This document shows positions 14,515 to 22,180 of a DNA stretch of 25,372 nt, piece by piece; the first letter of the stretch is position 1, and each line of letters opens with the position of its first letter. Made by a program: the position numbers and the translations under genes. The DNA is from VFZS01 sp964353255 (GTDB taxonomy: Bacteria > Acidobacteriota > Terriglobia > Bryobacterales > Bryobacteraceae). The notes beneath the pieces were generated by a model. The model was not told the DNA's origin. It saw only the letters and a program-made list of their open reading frames with translations, and ran no database searches. The stretch is from positions 1 to 25,372 of the forward strand of contig CAYGVJ010000075.1 in the NCBI GenBank assembly GCA_964353255.1. Reading direction: 5' to 3'.

Positions 14515-16203
14515 ATGGAGGTCGCGGTTCGGAGAGTCCGACTAGGGCTGGTTGCGCTGGCGGCGGGGGTGTGGGCGTGCGGGGCGCTGGCGGCGGCGCC
14601 GCAGTTTTCCGCGGCGGGCGTGGTCAACGCCGCCAGCTACGCTGCCGGCGGCGTCGCTCCGGGCGGGATCGTCACCATATTCGGCAGCGGCCTCGGTCCA
14701 GCCCGCCCGGCCGGCATGCAGTTGACGGCGGACCACCGTCGCGTCACCACCACGCTGGCTGAAACGCGGGTGCTGTTTGACGGCATCCCGGCCCCGTTGA
14801 TCTATGTCTCCGAGACCCAGGTCAGCGCGGTGGTCCCCTTGGCGCTGGCGGGCCGGTCCGCGACACGGATTGAGGTCGAATACAGGGGCCAGCCCTCACC
14901 CGCGGTGAGCGTCCCGGTGGCGGCGGTGGCGCCTGGGATATTCACCCTCAATGCCACCGGCCGGGGCCAGGGCGCGGTGTTGAACTGCCCGAGCTACCGG
15001 GTCAACGGACCCGGCAACGCGGCTCGCAAAGGGTCGGTCGTGAGCGTCTATGCCACCGCCGGCGGCTGGACTTCGCCTCCCGCCGAGGACGGGAGGGTGG
15101 CGGACGAGGCCTTGCCGCTGCATCAGGTAGGGGCCACCTTGGGCGGCGTTCCTGCTCCGGTGCTCTACGCCGGGGCGGCGCCGGGGCTGGTCACAGGCGT
15201 CTTGCAGGTGAACATCCTGGTTGCCAGCCAAGCGCCCGTAGGGGATGCGGTGCCGCTGGAAATCATCGTGAATGGGGTCCGGAGCCAGTCCGGCGTGACG
15301 CTGGCGCTCGAGGCCGGCAGCACGGCCACCGGCATCGCCCTGGCCTCGCCCTATCTCACCAAAGCCCAGGTCTACAGTGGGCAGTTGCACGTCCACACCA
15401 CCCAGAGCGACGGCACGCAGGATCCGGCCACCGTAGTGCGCGCCTATAAAGACGCCGGCTACGACTTCATCTCCATCACCGACCACGAGCGCGTCACGCC
15501 CGACCCCGGCGTCGCCGGCATCGCGTTCATCCCCGGAGTCGAGCAAAGCCCGCAGGGCAACCACCTGAACCGTATCAACGTCAGCGCACCCTTGCGCGGC
15601 GACGAGCAGAGCCTAATCGACCACACCCTGGCCGAAGGGGGATTCCTCTTCCTCAACCACCCCAACTGGCCCGGGGGCTATCCGGCCAATCCCAACTGGA
15701 CCGATGCCGAGCTGGAGGCGGTGCGTGGCTACCACGGCATCGAGGTGTGGAATTCCTTGGTGGCGCCGAACTCGAACGCCGAAGGGCGGGCGGACTACCT
15801 GCTCTCGCGCGGGCGCAGATTCTTCCTGGTGGCCACCGACGATTGTCACGACGTCACGAATTCGCGCTGCAAGACCGCCTCGACCCGCGTCTTCGCCGAC
15901 CGCGCCGAAGCCGGCGATCTGATGGAGAACCTCAAAGCGGGCAACTTCTACGCCAGCAACGGCGCAGCCATCGCCTCGATCAATGTCTTGGAGCGCACCA
16001 TAACCGTCACCACGGACCGGCCGAGCACAATCGACTTCCTGGCCGCCGGCGGGCGCATGGTCCAGAGCAGCCCGCGCGTCTTCGCCGCGGCTTACACGGT
16101 CGCGGGCGACGAGGTCTATGTCCGCGCCCGCGTCACCCGCGAGTCCGACAAGAAAATGGCCTGGAGCAATCCGGTCTATGTCGATCCGGCGCCGGGGAAG
16201 TGA
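14515..16203 (+). CDS. Secreted TIGR03437-PHP domain fusion protein
   Basis: A Sec signal (residues 1-27, LGLVALAAGVWACGALA) leads into the Solibacter-family TIGR03437 domain, roughly 30-265: GVVNAASYAAGGVAPGGIVT, PGIFTLNATGRGQGAVLN and APGLVTGVLQVNILV. Residues about 285-480 are a PHP metallohydrolase-like domain: LHVHTTQSDG (H292, H294), TDHE (D323, H324), E343, H382 in LNHPNW and TDDCHD (D442, H445). These are the expected metal ligands, so phosphoesterase-type activity is possible outside the cytoplasm. The last ~80 residues look like a beta domain (ITVTTDRPSTIDFLA). The start ATG 14515 has no strong ribosome binding site. It follows VapC by 35 bp. Substrate is unknown. Confidence 0.85.
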   Translation: MEVAVRRVRLGLVALAAGVWACGALAAAPQFSAAGVVNAASYAAGGVAPGGIVTIFGSGLGPARPAGMQLTADHRRVTTTLAETRVLFDGIPAPLIYVSETQVSAVVPLALAGRSATRIEVEYRGQPSPAVSVPVAAVAPGIFTLNATGRGQGAVLNCPSYRVNGPGNAARKGSVVSVYATAGGWTSPPAEDGRVADEALPLHQVGATLGGVPAPVLYAGAAPGLVTGVLQVNILVASQAPVGDAVPLEIIVNGVRSQSGVTLALEAGSTATGIALASPYLTKAQVYSGQLHVHTTQSDGTQDPATVVRAYKDAGYDFISITDHERVTPDPGVAGIAFIPGVEQSPQGNHLNRINVSAPLRGDEQSLIDHTLAEGGFLFLNHPNWPGGYPANPNWTDAELEAVRGYHGIEVWNSLVAPNSNAEGRADYLLSRGRRFFLVATDDCHDVTNSRCKTASTRVFADRAEAGDLMENLKAGNFYASNGAAIASINVLERTITVTTDRPSTIDFLAAGGRMVQSSPRVFAAAYTVAGDEVYVRARVTRESDKKMAWSNPVYVDPAPGK

Positions 16204-16209
16204 GGGGGC

Positions 16210-18282
16210 TCACAGGTACTTCTTCAGCCAGGCCAGGACCTCCTGCATGTGGTAGCGGGCGTTTTCGCCCTTGAGCACCCAGTGGTTCTCGTCAGGAAAG
16301 ATCACCAGCCGGCACGGTATCTGGCGCCGCTGGAGAAGCTTGTAGATCTCGAAAGCCTGGTTGATAGGGACGCGGAAGTCGCGCTCGCCGTGAGTGATGA
16401 GCATCGGCGTCTTGTAGTTGGCGGCGTAGGCGGAGGGGCTCTGGTCGCGCCATACCCCCTTCAGTTCCCAGACCGGCCCGCCGTTGCGGCGCTCCCAGGA
16501 CCAGGCGCCGTCGGTCGCGCCCCACATGGAGGCATTGTCGGTGAGGCCGGCGTGATTCACCAGGCACTTGAAACGCTTGCTATTCCCCTCGAACCAGTTC
16601 ATCAAGTACCCGCCGTAGCTGGCTCCGGCCGCAGCCTGGCGCGAGCCGTCGATGAAGGAAAACTCCTTGATGGCGGCATCCGCGGCTTGCTCGATTTCCG
16701 ATCCCGGTCCCCGCAGAATGTCCTGGTTGATGGCGGCGGCAAACTCCTCGCCGAAACCGGTGGAGCCGGTGTAGTTGGTCATGATGAGCACGTAGCCCGG
16801 CGAGGTGAGCAGGTGGTAGTTCCAGCGGACGAAGTACTGGTCCTTGGACATATTGTGCGGCCCGCCATGAGGGAAGAACAGGAGCGGGTATTTCTTGAAC
16901 TTGTCGAAGTCCGGCGGCAGCACTATCAGGCTGTGGATACGCTTGCCGGACTTCGCCGTGAACCAGAAGTGGAGCGGCGGCTGCCAATCGATCTGATCGA
17001 GGCGCTCCTTATTGAATGCCGTCAGGAAGCGGTGCGTCCGCGTCTTCGGGTCCACGAGCACTACATCATCCGGATGCACCATCGAGCCCCAGGTGGCGAC
17101 GAGCAGGAGCGCGGGCGCGCGCTCGGCGACGGCCAATGCCGAGTAGCACCCTTCTTTGACTTCGAGGACCGGCTCGACGGGGCCGCCGTCGGCCGGCACG
17201 GCGAACAACTTGTCATGGCCGTGCTCCTCGGCGGCGAAGTAGAGGCGCAGGCTGTCGGGCGAGAAGGCCACGGCGCTCACCGAACGGTCCCAGCCGCCGG
17301 TGATCAGTCTGGGCTGCCCGGCGGGAGCGGGCCAGTCGATGCGGGCCAGCCGCGAGAGACTGTAGAGGCGCTGGTCGCCGCGGCGCGAGTGGAGGGCATA
17401 GAGCGCCTTGCCGTCCGGGCGGAAGCGGGGACTGGAGTAGCTGTCGGCGCCCTGGGTAATGGGCGCCGGCTCACCCCCGGCGGCAGGCAAGCGGTAGAGA
17501 TGCGTGGTGGTGGGCGCGTAGGCGGCGACGTTACGGTCTGCCGTCGCGCTGAGCACGATGGAAGCGCCATCGGGGCTCCAGACGGCCTCCAGCTCCGCAT
17601 CGCCCATGCCCCGCCTGCCGTCGAAGCCCGGAGAGGCCGCGAGCTTCGTGCCGGCCAGCAGATCACGCGCTTGGGCGCCGTCCTCCAGCGCCTGGACGAA
17701 GGCGTGCGGCCTCAGGTCGTCGAGCCAGCGGTCCCAGAAGCGGAAGGGGAAGTCTTCGTAGACGCGGGCATTGTACTTGCGGGCCTTGCGTTCGGCGGCG
17801 ATCTTCTTGTTCTCCTCGTCGGTGGCGGCTTTCGGGTAGACCTGACTCTGGAAGAGGATGGCTTTGCCGTCGGGCCGCCACTGCGGGTTGGAGGCGCCGG
17901 TAGAAATGGAGGTGACGCGCGCGGCTTCGCCTCCGGCAAGGGGCAGGACGTAGATCTGGTTAGCATCGTCCCCCTCACGCTTGGCCGAAAAGGCGATGCG
18001 GGTGGAGTCGGGCGAGAAGACGACGCCGCTCTCGCCGCCCTTGGTGGCAGTGAGACGCCGCGCGGGGGAGGCGCCGTCGGTGGGCACAATCCACAGGTCG
18101 GAGACGGCCTTCGCGTCGTCGTAAGACGGCTCGGCGACCGAGACGACGGCCCACTTTCCGTCGGGGCTGACGGCGAGACCGCTCACGCGCTTCATGAGCC
18201 AGACATCCTCATGGGTGATGGGCCGCTTTTGGGCGAGCAGACCCGCGGCGAACAGCAGGATGATCGCTATGGTTCGCTTCAT
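16210..18282 (-). CDS. Secreted S9 prolyl-oligopeptidase-family peptidase (S9C/DPP-like)
   Basis: The 690-residue protein starts with a Sec signal (MKRTIAIILLFAAGLLAQ). A beta-propeller made of WD40-like PD40 repeats follows, for example GLAVSPDGKWAVVSV, GVVFSPDSTRIAFSA and AVAFSPDSLRLYFAA. The C-terminal alpha/beta hydrolase carries GASYGGYLMNW (nucleophile S555), THGERDFRVP (D635) and DENHWVLKG (H667), a complete triad. Such enzymes remove dipeptides or acylated residues from oligopeptides in the periplasm. ATG at 18280-18282 is chosen because it begins the signal peptide; an open frame extends upstream but is not protein-like. TATCAT lies seven bases upstream and no Shine-Dalgarno is evident. 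It converges on the TIGR03437-PHP gene with a 6-bp gap. Confidence 0.95.
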   Translation of the reverse strand: MKRTIAIILLFAAGLLAQKRPITHEDVWLMKRVSGLAVSPDGKWAVVSVAEPSYDDAKAVSDLWIVPTDGASPARRLTATKGGESGVVFSPDSTRIAFSAKREGDDANQIYVLPLAGGEAARVTSISTGASNPQWRPDGKAILFQSQVYPKAATDEENKKIAAERKARKYNARVYEDFPFRFWDRWLDDLRPHAFVQALEDGAQARDLLAGTKLAASPGFDGRRGMGDAELEAVWSPDGASIVLSATADRNVAAYAPTTTHLYRLPAAGGEPAPITQGADSYSSPRFRPDGKALYALHSRRGDQRLYSLSRLARIDWPAPAGQPRLITGGWDRSVSAVAFSPDSLRLYFAAEEHGHDKLFAVPADGGPVEPVLEVKEGCYSALAVAERAPALLLVATWGSMVHPDDVVLVDPKTRTHRFLTAFNKERLDQIDWQPPLHFWFTAKSGKRIHSLIVLPPDFDKFKKYPLLFFPHGGPHNMSKDQYFVRWNYHLLTSPGYVLIMTNYTGSTGFGEEFAAAINQDILRGPGSEIEQAADAAIKEFSFIDGSRQAAAGASYGGYLMNWFEGNSKRFKCLVNHAGLTDNASMWGATDGAWSWERRNGGPVWELKGVWRDQSPSAYAANYKTPMLITHGERDFRVPINQAFEIYKLLQRRQIPCRLVIFPDENHWVLKGENARYHMQEVLAWLKKYL

Positions 18283-18384
18283 GACCGCCATGATAGCGAA
18301 GACCGGGGCCGGCTGAGAGCCGGGGCCCAGAGGGCACCCCGCCTGAGAGGCCGCCCCACAATGGGGTACGATATGTGACGCTAC

Positions 18385-18390
18385 AGGAGG
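18385..18390 (+). promoter_or_regulatory. Ribosome binding site fixing the start at 18396
   Basis: AGGAGG stands five bases before ATG 18396, so the in-frame GTG at 18375 is unlikely to be used. A -10-like TACGAT at 18367-18372 lies just upstream. Confidence 0.6.
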
Positions 18391-18395
18391 CGGAG

Positions 18396-19298
18396 ATGAG
18401 GCAGACGAGACGCGCGTTTGTGGGAGCATCGACAGCCGCGGCGCTCGCCCGCGGGGCAGCGGTCGAGAGCGGGATTTCGCTGGCCGCCTGGTCATTCAGC
18501 AGCAGCTTCTTCGCGGGGAAGTGGAAGCTGCTGGAGATGCCGCGCATCCTGCGGGAGCGGCTTCAGATCGAGGGCCTGGAGCACGTCAACCAGTTCTTCG
18601 AGAACCCGACGCTCAACTACCTCCAGCAACTCAAGCGGAACTGCTCGGACTTCGGCGTGAAGTCGCTGGTGATCATGATCGACAGCGAGGGCTCGACCGC
18701 CGCCGAGGATCGCGCCGAGCGCACCCGCGCGGCGATCGCCCACCGCAAGTGGATCGACATCGCGCACTTCCTGGGCTGCCACTCGGTGCGCTGCAACATG
18801 TATGGGGGGCCGGAGGACTGGCGCAAAGACCCTGATTTGGTGGCGCGCGCGGCCGAGACTATGCACAGCCTGCTGGAATATGCCAAGGACAGCGGTCTGA
18901 ACATCCTGGTGGAGAACCACGGCCGCGCCTCCTCGGACCCGGACATCCTGCTGGCGCTGGTCAAGAAGGTGAATCATCCCAGGTTCGGGCTGATGGTGGA
19001 TCTAGGCAACTGGAACAAGGGCGACGACCGGTACGAGGCGGTCCGGAAGACTATCCGGTACGGCAAGGCGCTGTCGGTCAAGGGCAGCTATGGGCCGGAG
19101 CGCGATCCGGCCTACGACATGGAAAAGCTACTGACGACGGCGCTGGAAGGCGGATACCAGGGGTGGTGGGCGATCGAAATGGGCGCCCGGCGGCGTCCGG
19201 GCGAGAAGCCCACTGCGGAAGAATTGGTCGAGCGCGAAGTGAAGACCGTGCTCGAAGTGAAGGCCATAGTCAACCGGGTGGTATTCAAACAAGGATGA
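18396..19298 (+). CDS. Tat-exported xylose-isomerase-like TIM-barrel protein
   Basis: A twin-arginine leader (MRQTRRAFVGASTAAALARG) precedes a sugar phosphate isomerase/epimerase-type TIM barrel. Recognisable strands include FGVKSLVIMIDSEG, HFLGCHSVRCNMYGG, SGLNILVENHG with a candidate metal glutamate, FGLMVDLGNWN with a candidate aspartate, and GYQGWWAIEMG. The 300-residue length is usual for the AP-endonuclease-2/xylose isomerase-like superfamily. The start is decided by AGGAGG. The gene is followed after 11 bp by a Tat-exported Gfo/Idh/MocA gene, suggesting a periplasmic sugar-processing pair such as oxidation and isomerisation or hydrolysis of a keto-sugar. No exact reaction can be given. 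Confidence 0.88.
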   Translation: MRQTRRAFVGASTAAALARGAAVESGISLAAWSFSSSFFAGKWKLLEMPRILRERLQIEGLEHVNQFFENPTLNYLQQLKRNCSDFGVKSLVIMIDSEGSTAAEDRAERTRAAIAHRKWIDIAHFLGCHSVRCNMYGGPEDWRKDPDLVARAAETMHSLLEYAKDSGLNILVENHGRASSDPDILLALVKKVNHPRFGLMVDLGNWNKGDDRYEAVRKTIRYGKALSVKGSYGPERDPAYDMEKLLTTALEGGYQGWWAIEMGARRRPGEKPTAEELVEREVKTVLEVKAIVNRVVFKQG

Positions 19299-19309
19299 AG
19301 GAGCGAGTG

Positions 19310-20836
19310 ATGAGGGAATCTGGTTCGGCGGGAATCTCCCGGCGCGCGTTCGCGGCGGCGGGGGCGTTCACCATTGTGCCGCGGCACGTGCTGGGCGGGA
19401 CGGGCTACGTGGCGCCGAGCGAGCGGATCACGCTGGCGGCGATCGGCATGGGGCGGCAGGGCATGGTGGTGACCATGGGCCTGCTGCAACAGGCGGAGAT
19501 CCAGGTGGTGGCGGTCTGCGATTGCAGCCAGGGCAGCAAGGACTACGCGGAATACAGCCGCAACGCGATGCAGCAACAGGCGCGGCGGACGCTGGGGCCG
19601 GGCTACGAGAACTGGGGCGAAGACCTGGCCTCGCCGGGCGAGGTGATGCTGACGCACAACTTCCGAACGAGCCTGGGCTGCGGGGGGCGCGAGCCGGCGC
19701 AGCGGCTGGTTGAAGCGTACTACGCAGGACACAAGCCGTCGGGCGTGTGGAAGGGTTGCACGGCCTACCGCGATTACCGCGAGCTGCTGGAGAAAGAGAA
19801 GGATCTGGACGCGGTCTACGTGGCCACTCCGGATCACTGGCACGCGCCCATCGGGATCGCGGCCATGAAGCGGGGCAAGCGCGTGCTGGGGCAGAAGCCG
19901 ATGGCGCATAGCATCGGAGAGGCCCGGCGGATGGCGCAGACGGCGGGGGAGACGAAGGTGGCTACCTCGCTGACGGTGAACAATCCGTCCTCGGAGACCA
20001 CCAAGCTGGTGGCCGAGTGGATCGCCGATGGGGCCATTGGCCCCGTGCGGGAGGTACACAACTGGTCAAGCCGCCCCTATTGGCCCCAGGGAGTGGAGCG
20101 GCCCAAGGAGGAGCAAACCGTCCCGCCGGGCCTGGATTGGGACATGTGGCTGGGGCCCGCGCCGCAACGGCCCTACAACAAAGCCTACCTGCCTTTCGTG
20201 TGGCGCGGCTGGTACGACTTCGGCTGCGGCTCCTTCGGCGACATGGGCTGTTACAGCTTCGCGGGGATGTTCAAGATCCTGAACCTGGCGCCGCCGGTGG
20301 CGGTGGAGGCTAGCACCAGCGAGCCGTTCGAGGAGACGTTCCCGAAAGCCTCGATCGTGCACCTCTACTTCGCAGCCAGAGGCAGCCTGCCTCCGGTGAA
20401 GCTGACTTGGTACGACGGCGAGCTTAAGCCGCCGCGGCCGGAGGGGCTCACGGACGAAGAAGCCAAGCGCTACTTCAGCCGCAGCTCGGAGGGCGTCATG
20501 TACGTGGGCGACAAGGGAATCATCCTGGGCGGCTTCAACGGCGACAACCCGCGTGTGCTGCCGGCCTCGCCGAAGTACCAGCGTCCCGCGGGCGGGCGGC
20601 CGGCGCAGCGGCGAGACCCCGTGATCGAGCAATGGATTGCCGCCTGCAAGGGCGGTCCTCCCTCGACTGCGAATTTCGCAGCGCAGGCGCCGGTGACCGA
20701 AGCCTTCCTGCTGGGCTGCCTGGTGCAACGGCTGCCCGGCGAGAAGCTGCTGTGGGACTCCGCGTCGATGACGGTGACCAACAGCAAGGCGGCGAACCAG
20801 TACGTCGATCCGGCGTATAGGGCAGGGTGGGCGTAG
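19310..20836 (+). CDS. Tat-exported Gfo/Idh/MocA-family oxidoreductase
   Basis: The 508-residue protein begins with a Tat leader (SGISRRAFAAAGAFTIVPRH). The Rossmann fold contains AAIGMGRQGMV (G46, G48, G51) and DLDAVYVATPDHWHAPIGIAAM, followed by RGKRVLGQKPMAHSIGEAR, where the family's EKP motif reads QKP (195-197). The C-terminal beta-sheet domain includes DWDMWLGPAP and GCGSFGDMGCYSF. The family oxidises or reduces sugars with NAD(P), and Tat export lets the cofactor be loaded in the cytoplasm. ATG 19310 follows AAGGAG by six bases. The gene forms an operon with the TIM-barrel gene upstream. Substrate unknown. Confidence 0.93.
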   Translation: MRESGSAGISRRAFAAAGAFTIVPRHVLGGTGYVAPSERITLAAIGMGRQGMVVTMGLLQQAEIQVVAVCDCSQGSKDYAEYSRNAMQQQARRTLGPGYENWGEDLASPGEVMLTHNFRTSLGCGGREPAQRLVEAYYAGHKPSGVWKGCTAYRDYRELLEKEKDLDAVYVATPDHWHAPIGIAAMKRGKRVLGQKPMAHSIGEARRMAQTAGETKVATSLTVNNPSSETTKLVAEWIADGAIGPVREVHNWSSRPYWPQGVERPKEEQTVPPGLDWDMWLGPAPQRPYNKAYLPFVWRGWYDFGCGSFGDMGCYSFAGMFKILNLAPPVAVEASTSEPFEETFPKASIVHLYFAARGSLPPVKLTWYDGELKPPRPEGLTDEEAKRYFSRSSEGVMYVGDKGIILGGFNGDNPRVLPASPKYQRPAGGRPAQRRDPVIEQWIAACKGGPPSTANFAAQAPVTEAFLLGCLVQRLPGEKLLWDSASMTVTNSKAANQYVDPAYRAGWA

Positions 20837-20838
20837 AC

Positions 20839-20851
20839 AAACCGGGGGTTT
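20839..20851 (+). terminator. Weak hairpin after the oxidoreductase gene
   Basis: AAACC and GGTTT arms enclose GGG, just behind the stop at 20836. The stem is short and no T-run follows beyond GGTTTAG, so this is a weak candidate only. Confidence 0.25.
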
Positions 20852-20885
20852 AGTCGCCCGAAAACACGTGAGGCGTTTGGTTACG

Positions 20886-20897
20886 CATAATAGGGAG
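20886..20897 (+). promoter_or_regulatory. -10-like box and ribosome binding site of the MNT/HEPN pair
   Basis: CATAAT (20886-20891) lies nine bases before ATG 20901, and GGGAG (20893-20897) lies between them. No TTGACA-like -35 is visible at the usual spacing. Confidence 0.4.
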
Positions 20898-20900
20898 TGA

Positions 20901-21233
20901 ATGACGCGGGACGAAGCCATCGCCGAAATCACCCGCCGCCTGGTGGAGTACTACCATCCGGAAAGGATCTATCTGTTCGGCTCGGTCGCCCGCGGCGAGG
21001 ACGGTCTGGACAGCGACCTGGACTTCTGTGTCGTGCTGCCGGATGACGCGCCGGAGAGTCTCTACCGGCCGGGCGTACACCGCGCTCTTTGGGGAATTGG
21101 GACCGCCGCAGACGTGGTTCGCTGGCCCGCCAGCGACTTCGACACGCGCGCCGCCTACGTAAGGGCGTCGCTCCCGGCGACGATTTCGCGCGAGGGGAAG
21201 CTGTTGTATGACGCCAGAAGAATCGCGGCGTGA
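20901..21233 (+). CDS. Minimal nucleotidyltransferase (MNT), probable antitoxin-type partner
   Basis: The 110 residues contain the polymerase-beta-like motif YLFGSVARGEDGLDSDLDFCVV, with the GSxxRG turn and the DSDxD metal-binding pair, near residues 24-45. MNT proteins of HEPN/MNT pairs can adenylylate the HEPN partner and so silence it, as described for MntA-HepT. The catalytic residues are intact here. The gene overlaps the HEPN gene by 26 bp, so the two are translationally coupled. It follows the oxidoreductase after a 64-bp gap that holds its own promoter-like elements. The partner is not the DUF86 HepT type, so the MntA name is not used. Confidence 0.9.
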   Translation: MTRDEAIAEITRRLVEYYHPERIYLFGSVARGEDGLDSDLDFCVVLPDDAPESLYRPGVHRALWGIGTAADVVRWPASDFDTRAAYVRASLPATISREGKLLYDARRIAA

Positions 21234-21612
21234 TGAGGCCGACCGTTGGCTGGCACAGGCCCGCAAAGACCTGAACGCTGCGCGGCTCCTGGCGGCGCAC
21301 GAGCCGTCGCGATCCGTCTTCCACAGCCAGCAAGCCGCCGAGAAGACCGCCAAGGCGTTTCTCTCCTTTCGCGATGTCCCTTTCCGCAAGACGCACGACC
21401 TAAAGGAACTGGGAGAGCAGTGCGCCGCATTGAATCCTGCGCTGGCTCCGCTACTGAGGGAAGCCGCTGATCTGACCGACTACGCCGTTGTCTTCCGCTA
21501 CCTGGATGCGCCCCGCGAACCGGACCAAGAGGAGGCGACGGGAGCGTTGGAGACGGCGCGGCGGCTCTACCAAGCAGTGAGCACTGTGTTGGCGGCGCAG
21601 CAGGATTCCTGA
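21208..21612 (+). CDS. HEPN-domain protein, partner of the MNT gene
   Basis: The 134 residues match the PF05168-type HEPN bundle: ADRWLAQARKDLNAARLL, HSQQAAEKTAKAFL, RKTHDLKEL and LTDYAVVFRYLDAPREP. Many HEPN toxins are ribonucleases that depend on an RX4-6H motif. At the expected place I see only R60-K-T-H63, and the other R/H combination (R26-H31) is in the wrong helix, so RNase activity is doubtful. PF05168 members often accompany an MNT gene. ATG 21208 lies inside the MNT gene with GAGGGG ten bases upstream. It may instead be a nucleotide-binding subunit of a two-part transferase. Confidence 0.88.
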   Translation: MTPEESRRDEADRWLAQARKDLNAARLLAAHEPSRSVFHSQQAAEKTAKAFLSFRDVPFRKTHDLKELGEQCAALNPALAPLLREAADLTDYAVVFRYLDAPREPDQEEATGALETARRLYQAVSTVLAAQQDS

Positions 21613-21663
21613 ATTCGTGCCCGTCACGCAATCACACATGTATGGGCGAGAAGATTTGTCGGC

Positions 21664-22164
21664 CTACTTGCCTTTCAGGTCCCGCTGGAGGCCGTCCACG
21701 ATGCGGCGGGCGGTGCGGTCAAGCTCGGCGGGGAGAGTGTTCTTCGGCTGCTCGTAGACGGACCAGAGGACGGCGCGGGCCTTGACGCCGACCAGGAAGA
21801 TGGTGCCCTTGCCGCGGGCAAAAGAAGAAGAACGGGTGACCTCGGCCGGTGGAGTGGCTTCCTCAGGCTTGTCCTTGTCTGTCTTCTTGACTTGTTCAAC
21901 CGGCTTGGGCGGGGTCTCGGGGTAGAGTTCGGCCAGGCGGGCTTCGAAGGCGGCCCCCAGGCGGTCAGTGAACACCGCGTCGGCTTTCTTGGGATCCGCC
22001 ACTACCTGAAACAGGCCGCTGGCGGTGATCCGGTTCGCCAGGTACTGGTCGAAGCCGTTGGCCATGGGGAACAGGTAGACCGAGCGCACCTGAGAGAGCT
22101 CCGGGGCGGCGGCGAGCACGGCGACCGCGGGCAGAATGGCGCATAATAGAACAGTTCGTTTCAT
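21664..22164 (-). CDS. Small secreted protein of unknown function
   Basis: A Sec signal (MKRTVLLCAILPAVAVLAAA) leads into SVYLFPMANGFDQYLANRITA and GLFQVVADPKKADAVFTDRLG. This is a short alpha/beta domain like the N-terminal part of TolB or of penicillin-binding-protein activator lipoproteins. A low-complexity Lys/Glu/Pro linker follows (PPKPVEQVKKTDKDKPEEA). The end is GKGTIFLVGVKARAVLWSVYEQ and a helix (ELDRTARRIVDGLQRDL). I think similar proteins occur in other Acidobacteriota, but no function is known to me. ATG 22164 is chosen because it begins the signal peptide; TACAAT lies ten bases upstream. The divergent glycosyltransferase starts only 11 bp away. Confidence 0.8.
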   Translation of the reverse strand: MKRTVLLCAILPAVAVLAAAPELSQVRSVYLFPMANGFDQYLANRITASGLFQVVADPKKADAVFTDRLGAAFEARLAELYPETPPKPVEQVKKTDKDKPEEATPPAEVTRSSSFARGKGTIFLVGVKARAVLWSVYEQPKNTLPAELDRTARRIVDGLQRDLKGK

Positions 22165-22174
22165 AGCAGATCCC

Positions 22175-22180
22175 ATTGTA
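22175..22180 (-). promoter_or_regulatory. -10-like box of the small secreted protein gene
   Basis: The minus strand reads TACAAT ten bases before ATG 22164. It overlaps the TTG start of the divergent glycosyltransferase, so the two promoters must interleave with coding sequence. Confidence 0.4.

Noticed and set aside
16249..18378. 709-codon open frame on the plus strand
   Set aside because: It lies antisense to the S9 peptidase, has low-complexity Arg/Gly/Val-rich sequence and no motif; it is a by-product of high GC codon bias.
18283..18495. N-terminal extension of the S9 peptidase
   Set aside because: The sequence is not protein-like, crosses the divergent gene's start and would bury the signal peptide.
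20861..20880. Second parS near ACACGTGAGG
   Set aside because: Only the CACGTG core is shared; the flanking consensus bases are absent.
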